A stretch of 11,945 bases of DNA from Caldifarciminota bacterium 4484_18 (lineage in GTDB: Bacteria > Hydrothermota > UBA3073 > NMUJ01): positions 1 to 11,945 of the forward strand of contig NMUJ01000053.1 of assembly GCA_002256535.1 (NCBI GenBank), written 5' to 3'. Positions within the stretch are counted from its first letter, which is position 1, and each line of letters starts with the position of its first letter. Below, one piece after another: positions 8,006 through 11,945 of this stretch. The notes under the pieces were generated by a model that was given only the letters and a program-made list of their open reading frames with translations, was not told the origin of the DNA and did not search any database. Made by a program: the position numbers and the translations under genes.

Positions 8006-8792
8006 CAATGTTCACATAATCATGCTCTTTGAGTGAGACAAGCGTCCCACTGTACAATGCAAGTGTTTCGATCAATTCACGCTCTTTGGCTTTAATGCGA
8101 TGTTCGACCTCTTTTCTAACCTTCAGTTCAATACGCCCTCTTAGTGATCTTAGTGATTCCAATGCATGCCGTATACCCCTACCGTAATAGAGGAAGTACG
8201 CACCCTCATCCGGTAAATACAATACCATGCTTTCAGGTGAATCTATCGTCTCCTTGAGTATAGCACCCATCACACGTACATCATGTGGTAGATCACGTAT
8301 CTCAGTTACCTTGATTTTATCTCGTAAAGCTTTCTCACTTAACTTACCCGATTCGTACTTGTCGAGGTCAGCTTTCTCAACAGAGAAGACCACAACCCGA
8401 GGACGCTCTTCATCTTTTTTGAGCAATCCCTCAAAGCTTGGATATTCGTAACGTAATGCTACACGTATTCGCTCATTTTTATCCAGATATGGAAACGCAA
8501 TGAGATAATGGCAAAAGAAATCCTTAACACGTGCCGCTAAGGTTTCAGCTGGTGTACCCAACAGCAAGGGTACATTAACCACAAATATCAACCCCTTCTC
8601 GGGGAAGTAGAAGCCTCCAACTTTACCGAGAAACCCTTCCAAAGTATAAGTACCGAGTACCACCTCCCCAAGTATTACTTCCGATATCTCTATATCGCGA
8701 CGTAACTTAGATAATGGTGGTTTGCTCTCCTCACCGTAAAGTAACCCTACCATCACTACGAGGACAATAAGTAGTGGGGTTAACTTCTTCAT
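7998..8792 (-). CDS. Exported protein of unknown function in the ECF sigma operon
   Basis: I do not recognise a family for this 264-residue protein. It begins with a clear signal peptide (MKKLTPLLIVLVVMVGLLYG, then EESKPP), so it should lie in the periplasm or be membrane-tethered. The mature part is charged, with alternating strand-like stretches (GGFYFPEKGLIFVVNVPLLL; RVVVFSVEKADLDKY; GAYFLYYGRG) and a Lys/Arg/Glu-rich helix near 225-245 (KVRKEVEHRIKAKERELIE). Its ATG overlaps the anti-sigma stop (ATGA, 8789-8792) and has GGAGG six bases upstream, so the two are translationally coupled. Such a third gene often encodes a sensor or effector of the sigma circuit; that role is inferred from position only. 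The C-terminus may be frameshifted: a plausible continuation in another frame reaches 7949. Confidence 0.72.
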   Translation of the reverse strand: MKKLTPLLIVLVVMVGLLYGEESKPPLSKLRRDIEISEVILGEVVLGTYTLEGFLGKVGGFYFPEKGLIFVVNVPLLLGTPAETLAARVKDFFCHYLIAFPYLDKNERIRVALRYEYPSFEGLLKKDEERPRVVVFSVEKADLDKYESGKLSEKALRDKIKVTEIRDLPHDVRVMGAILKETIDSPESMVLYLPDEGAYFLYYGRGIRHALESLRSLRGRIELKVRKEVEHRIKAKERELIETLALYSGTLVSLKEHDYVNIGI

Positions 8793-9271
8793 CTTTCACC
8801 TCCTTTCTCAAGATAAAGGCTTATCGTGTAAAAATTATCTGCCCAACGGGCTTCAAGTTGGCCAATAATTTCGGCAAACACCGCCAATAACCGTTCATCA
8901 CGTGCATTCAGCACCTCCTGTATGTACTGCTCGTCAGCTGTACGTGGTAACATCGAAAAAGAGACCCCCCACGATCGTGTTACACCATCATAGTGGAACC
9001 TTGAGTTAAATATCGCCAACATCAGTAATACACCAGCAATCGCATAACCGATGAACCTTCTCACAGATATACGTGTACGATGACGTGCCCTCTTAATAGG
9101 TGCTGATATCCAGTTGTCACGTAACGTATTGACTATCGATATAAGTGACTTACACTCCTCGCTGCATGACTTGCATGCTTTCAGGTGTTCACTAACCTCA
9201 CGTTGTGTAGGTTCAGGTAATTCACCAAATATATAAGCGATTAATTTTTCCTTTACGGCTTCGCAATCCAT
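8789..9271 (-). CDS. Zinc-type (ZAS) anti-sigma factor, single-pass membrane protein
   Basis: This protein should bind and silence the upstream ECF sigma factor until an envelope signal releases it. Its N-terminal cytoplasmic domain has the zinc-binding His-x3-Cys-x2-Cys motif (HLKACKSC, about 30-37), typical of the ZAS fold, after MDCEAVKEKLIAYIFGEL. A basic stretch (RARHRTRISVRR) precedes one membrane helix (FIGYAIAGVLLMLAIF, about 73-88), leaving about 70 residues outside. The start is set at ATG 9271, which lies four bases after GGAGG (9276-9280) and gives a one-base overlap with the sigma stop. The adjacent ATG 9274 has only one base of spacing and an in-frame start at 9292 is less likely. 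The length, about 160 residues, looks complete. Confidence 0.88.
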   Translation of the reverse strand: MDCEAVKEKLIAYIFGELPEPTQREVSEHLKACKSCSEECKSLISIVNTLRDNWISAPIKRARHRTRISVRRFIGYAIAGVLLMLAIFNSRFHYDGVTRSWGVSFSMLPRTADEQYIQEVLNARDERLLAVFAEIIGQLEARWADNFYTISLYLEKGGER

Positions 9272-9789
9272 CATACCTCCTTCATGCCCCAACCATCCAA
9301 AATTTGCCTCAATTTTTTAAGCCCATTATATAGACGGGTCTTGATGGTACTTTCAGGTTCGTCCAGCACCTCAGCTATCTCACGGAACTTCATATTTTCG
9401 TAGATCTTCATAACAACCACCGTACGTTCCTTATCAGATAGCTGGTTTAATGCTTGCTGGATAGCGAGCTTCGTCTCCCAGTTCGGTGTAAAAGAAGGTT
9501 CGACAATATCGTCGAGTGTAAGTGATTCACGCCGTTTATCACGTAAGTGATCGAATATCAAATTAGTCGCTATTTTATATATCCAAGTGGCAAAGTAGCG
9601 TGGCTCCCTCAATTGCTGTAGCTTGAAATATGACTGTACCATTGTTATCTGTGTGATCTCACTTGCCAGCTCCATGTTAAGTGTTGCCCTATACACATAG
9701 TTCAGTATCTTCGGGTACCATTCTCTCGCTATCTTGTCGAACGCTTTCTTATCACCCTGTTGTGCACGTAGAACCCATTCCTCTCGCAT
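9271..9789 (-). CDS. ECF-family RNA polymerase sigma factor
   Basis: This 172-residue alternative sigma factor has only regions 2 and 4, as ECF members do. Region 2 covers about 13-87 (FDKIAREWYPKILNYVYR; the FATWIYKIATNLIFDHLR helix that melts the -10). Region 4 covers about 112-165, with the helix-turn-helix KFREIAEVLDEPESTIKTRL that reads the -35. The next gene is its likely anti-sigma factor. The gene has no usable ribosome-binding site before ATG 9789; an ECF-type promoter lies immediately upstream, so the mRNA is probably leaderless and the factor probably drives its own synthesis. A matching promoter precedes the exporter operon on the other strand. Confidence 0.93.
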   Translation of the reverse strand: MREEWVLRAQQGDKKAFDKIAREWYPKILNYVYRATLNMELASEITQITMVQSYFKLQQLREPRYFATWIYKIATNLIFDHLRDKRRESLTLDDIVEPSFTPNWETKLAIQQALNQLSDKERTVVVMKIYENMKFREIAEVLDEPESTIKTRLYNGLKKLRQILDGWGMKEV

Positions 9790-9798
9790 CCTTATAGG

Positions 9799-9827
9799 TT
9801 AGACGTAAATTTGGGATAAAAAGTTGG
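9799..9827 (-). promoter_or_regulatory. ECF-type autoregulatory promoter of the sigma operon
   Basis: On the minus strand CCAACTT (9827-9821), a 16-nt spacer (9820-9805) and GTCTAA (9804-9799) fit the RpoE-type ECF consensus and the site at 842-870. The last base of the -10 is nine bases before the sigma ATG (9789), which puts the start point within about four bases of the start codon. The -10 overlaps the stop of the truncated cutA frame. Confidence 0.7.
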
Positions 9828-9939
9828 CAGATACCTTAACCTGCACACATGCAGCCAATCGCTTGCTTACCAGCGTATAAGCTATGTTTTCTGCTGCTTC
9901 ACAGTCATCTATGGTGGCCATCACCTGTATGTACTCCAT
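9799..9939 (-). pseudogene. cutA: CutA-like divalent-cation tolerance protein, truncated
   Basis: ATG 9939, four bases after GGAGG, opens a 46-residue frame. Its first 34 residues (MEYIQVMATIDDCEAAENIA, then LVSKRLAACVQV) match the start of CutA, a small trimeric cytoplasmic protein of about 105 residues linked to metal tolerance. After CVQV the CutA sequence (normally a GPI-SIYWW-type stretch and an HPYEVPEI-type motif) is absent. The frame runs for 12 unrelated codons into the sigma promoter and stops at TAA 9799-9801. About 65-70 codons seem deleted, joining cutA directly to the upstream region of the sigma gene. I am sure of the family but not of whether the loss is real. Confidence 0.75.
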
Positions 9940-9954
9940 CGCCCCTCCTTGATA

Positions 9955-10539
9955 CTAAATGAATTTATTGATCACATCCAGATAGGTTTCGTTTAACCCA
10001 CCCAACCTATATATCACCGCTTCATCAACCCCACATTCAGATGCTATCTTGAGGTCATGATACAGAGCTTCCGGTGACAGTAGCCTCTCCAATTTAGTGA
10101 CCCCCTTAGCTATGCAACCTAACCCAATCTTAAACTTTACCCCATATTTCTCAACCCCCGCCTCACACACATTACGTAATAGGGACTCACGATGCTTGCG
10201 TTTACGTAGCATTATGCTCGTGTATACCATCTTGATACGCTCAACCTCACCTACGTAAGATAAGCCCCACGACCTGAGTCGCTCGTCATCACCTGGTTTC
10301 TCACACAATATCACCTGCGGGTTGGCTTCATCTACGAACTGCTGTATCATTGCTTTGTTTCGGGTAAAATCTTTCCATCCCACTACATAGCGCCAAGGTG
10401 CCACCAATGGAGTTTCGAGATCCAGCATCACCTTTATATTTTTGTGCCATATTTCGTCCAACGCACGCCTGAGTGCACCATGGTTTGCTAACGGCGATAT
10501 CCAGTACCCCTCGAATTTATGCAATACTATCCAGTACAC
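9955..10539 (-). CDS. Unknown 194-residue protein, start probably missing
   Basis: I do not recognise this protein. The sequence alternates strand-like and helical segments (IKVMLDLETPLVAPW; NPQVILCEKPGDDERL; GVKFKIGLGCIAKGV; ASECGVDEAVIYRLGGL), which suggests an alpha/beta or TIM-barrel-like fold. The GTG at 10539 has no ribosome-binding site, unlike the GGAGG-led neighbours, and the frame is open further upstream (ending in WFIRPHDT) into the 3' end of the radical SAM gene. The true start has probably been lost together with that gene's C-terminus. It ends at TAG 9955-9957, 15 nt before cutA. It could also be a C-terminal domain of the radical SAM protein, but the family usually ends without one. 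Confidence 0.6.
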   Translation of the reverse strand: MYWIVLHKFEGYWISPLANHGALRRALDEIWHKNIKVMLDLETPLVAPWRYVVGWKDFTRNKAMIQQFVDEANPQVILCEKPGDDERLRSWGLSYVGEVERIKMVYTSIMLRKRKHRESLLRNVCEAGVEKYGVKFKIGLGCIAKGVTKLERLLSPEALYHDLKIASECGVDEAVIYRLGGLNETYLDVINKFI

Positions 10540-10553
10540 CGTATCATGTGGCC

Positions 10554-11227
10554 TTATGAACCAATTACGTAGCTTTGTGGGAACTCAGCCTTCAACAGTC
10601 CATTAAATTTGCTGCCACTTGCCCTGAGGTTTAATAGTTCCAACCAATAATAATCTACAAATTCTGAACTTTGGTCTATTACCTTACCTACATTAGTAAC
10701 CCCCGGTATTATCGGGCTTATAAATCCATATGTGTTAATGCCATGTGCTTTTAATATCTTCAACGTCTGTAGCCGTTCACGATGTGTGGAGGAGTAAGGT
10801 TCGAACATTTTTTTCAATTTACCGCTAAACCCATTGATGGTAAGACATCGATATCACGTAGTATAAGGTTAGACTTTGTCTGTACGGACAGATGTACGCT
10901 TTTATCCATATTTAACAGCACTCTACGTGTAAGTTGTAACTCCTTCTCGATAGGTTGATAAGGATCGGACACCGAACTCATGTAAACATTACCAGCTGGA
11001 TGTTTGAGTTTCACAAGCTCGGGCGCGTTTACTTTAACCTCAACCCAGCTACCCCATTCACCATGTTGCTTCCACTTACACATAAATTTGGCATAACAGT
11101 ACAGGCATGCATGGCCACACCCTACGTATTGATTTATCGTGTATGAGGTATCTGGCAATTTAGTTGGTGTAAATATAGTTTTCGCACGTCTTTCTACCAA
11201 ACGTATCATGGTTTGAAGTTCATTCAT
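10554..11227 (-). pseudogene. SPL-family (spore photoproduct lyase-like) radical SAM protein, frame broken near 10815
   Basis: Radical SAM proteins use a 4Fe-4S cluster to split S-adenosylmethionine. The first frame (11227-10814) holds the cluster motif Cys37-x3-Cys41-x2-Cys44 (GCGHACLYCYAKF), then VEVKVNAPELVKLK, SDPYQPIEKELQLTR and TKSNLILRDID, the hallmarks of the SPL-like uncharacterised group. It stops after SMGLAVN. The adjoining frame (from about 10817 down to the stop at 10554) continues with LKKMFEPYSSTHRERLQTLK, PIIPGVTN and WLELLNLR, in normal family order. About 8-10 residues (an S-x-T-x-L-D-type stretch) seem lost at the join. The C-terminus also ends abruptly (FPQSYVIGS) and merges with the next gene. 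The substrate of this group is unknown. Confidence 0.82.
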
Positions 11228-11228
11228 C

Positions 11229-11357
11229 TCACAATAACCAGCTTACAGGGTCGTACCAGGGTCGATATGTTATACCTTCTTTGCTCAATTCCAACGGTGG
11301 TGCTCCGTCCACGAAACCCATAAACGAAATATCACTGCACATATTAAAGATCGCCAC
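11229..11357 (-). CDS. Small ORF of 42 codons between recA and the radical SAM gene
   Basis: GTG 11357 has GGAGG (11368-11364) six bases upstream and opens 42 codons ending in GITYRPWYDPVSWLL, with TGA 11229-11231 just before the next ATG (11227). Trp, Tyr and Pro near the end and an unbroken frame between a good ribosome-binding site and the next gene suggest that it is coded. I know no family for it. Given the losses around it, it could be the join of a longer gene rather than a natural small protein. Confidence 0.4.
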   Translation of the reverse strand: MAIFNMCSDISFMGFVDGAPPLELSKEGITYRPWYDPVSWLL

Positions 11358-11410
11358 CTCACCCCTCCCTTTTGCGCTATCCTTGTTAAGTGTCAATTAA
11401 ATAAAATGGC

Positions 11411-11945
11411 TTATCCAACTTCCGGTAACCCCAACAATGGTCGTATTTTGTGCTCAAGCTCCTGCACAAGCTCGGGATGTTCCATCAAGAATTTAATAGC
11501 ATTCTCACGCCCCTGCCCCAGCTGCAAGTCACCATATGCGTACCAGGCACCCGATTTCTTGATAATCTTATGTTCAACACCAAGGTTAAGTAACTCGGAT
11601 TCACGTGATATCCCTTTGCCATAATATATGTCAAACTCCGCTTTCTTGAACGGTGGTGCAAGCTTGTTTTTAACAATCTTTACACTCACTTTGTTACCAA
11701 TAATTCTATCACCTATCTTGATTTGATCCAATCGCTTCATCAGTTGTTGGTGTACCAAACATCACCCCTATTTTGTATCTTACCTGGTTAAGAAACAACG
11801 CACACGTACGTGACTTCGATATAGCGGCGGTAAGTTTACGTAATGCCTGTGACATAAGGCGTGCCTGCAACCCTATATGTGCGTCTCCCATCTCACCCTC
11901 TATCTCAGCACGTGGTACTAATGCAGCTACCGAATCCACCACTAT
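11411..11945 (-). pseudogene. recA: RecA recombinase, 3' part, frame broken in loop L2
   Basis: RecA forms the ATP-dependent strand-exchange filament on single-stranded DNA. The gene enters from the right edge. The first frame encodes Walker B (IVVDSVAALV), loop L1 (EIEGEMGDAHIGLQARLMSQ) and LNQVRYKIGVMFGTPTT. The frame then fails near 11745. The second frame resumes with MKRLDQIKIGDRIIGNK and continues through APPFKKAEFDI, GKGISRESEL, KSGAWYAYG and GQGRENA to the C-terminus (stop 11411-11413). The family's near-invariant loop L2 and following strand (T-x-GG-x-ALKFY-x-S-x-R-x-DI) are absent: about 17-19 residues, not a whole number of codons. Without L2 the protein could not bind DNA normally. 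Both sides are otherwise perfectly conserved, which argues for a sequence error over old decay. Confidence 0.92.

Noticed and set aside
11358..11410. A TTGACA-like -35 box upstream of the small ORF.
   Set aside because: No TATAAT-like -10 lies about 17 bases downstream, so I do not call a promoter.
1250..11750. Inteins, group I or II introns, or translational bypassing as the cause of the broken frames.
   Set aside because: Those add sequence between coding parts. Here residues are missing at the junctions and no inserted sequence is visible.

Overview
The window comes from a bacterium with a Gram-negative envelope. It carries RecA, an ECF sigma factor with a zinc-type anti-sigma factor, strong GGAGG ribosome-binding sites, and a TolC / HlyD-type / MacB-type tripartite exporter. 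Arg is mostly cgt or agg and Gly mostly ggt. Together with the GalT and tricorn-type proteins this suits an uncultured, deep-branching lineage; a WOR-3-like candidate phylum is only a guess from gene content.

Layout. The left two thirds read on the + strand: the 3' part of galT (1-819), an ECF-type promoter (842-870), then an apparent operon of tolC-like (893-2175), HlyD/MacA-like adaptor (2184-3344), MacB-like ABC transporter (3341-5206) and an exported tricorn-type protease (5258 to about 7908). A hairpin at 7917-7950 separates it from a convergent minus-strand set. Read from the right edge that set is recA (partial), a 42-codon ORF, an SPL-family radical SAM gene, an unknown 194-residue protein, cutA, an ECF sigma factor, its zinc-binding anti-sigma factor and an exported unknown protein. 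There is no gene-free stretch over 300 bases and no tRNA, rRNA, insertion sequence or CRISPR array that I can see.

How it may work together. The promoters in front of the exporter operon (GGAACTT, 16 nt, GTCTTA) and the sigma gene (CCAACTT, 16 nt, GTCTAA) match each other and the classical RpoE-type ECF consensus. The simplest reading is an envelope-stress circuit: the ECF sigma factor, held by its membrane anti-sigma factor, drives its own operon and the neighbouring exporter/protease operon. The sigma mRNA would be nearly leaderless.

Caveat. Many genes carry clean internal deletions relative to their families: tolC, macB-like, tricorn (three places), cutA, the radical SAM gene, recA, and probably the exported unknown protein. 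The flanking coding sequence shows no other decay. Assembly or consensus error is the leading explanation; real lesions are the alternative. Products are named here from their families, and broken genes are marked.
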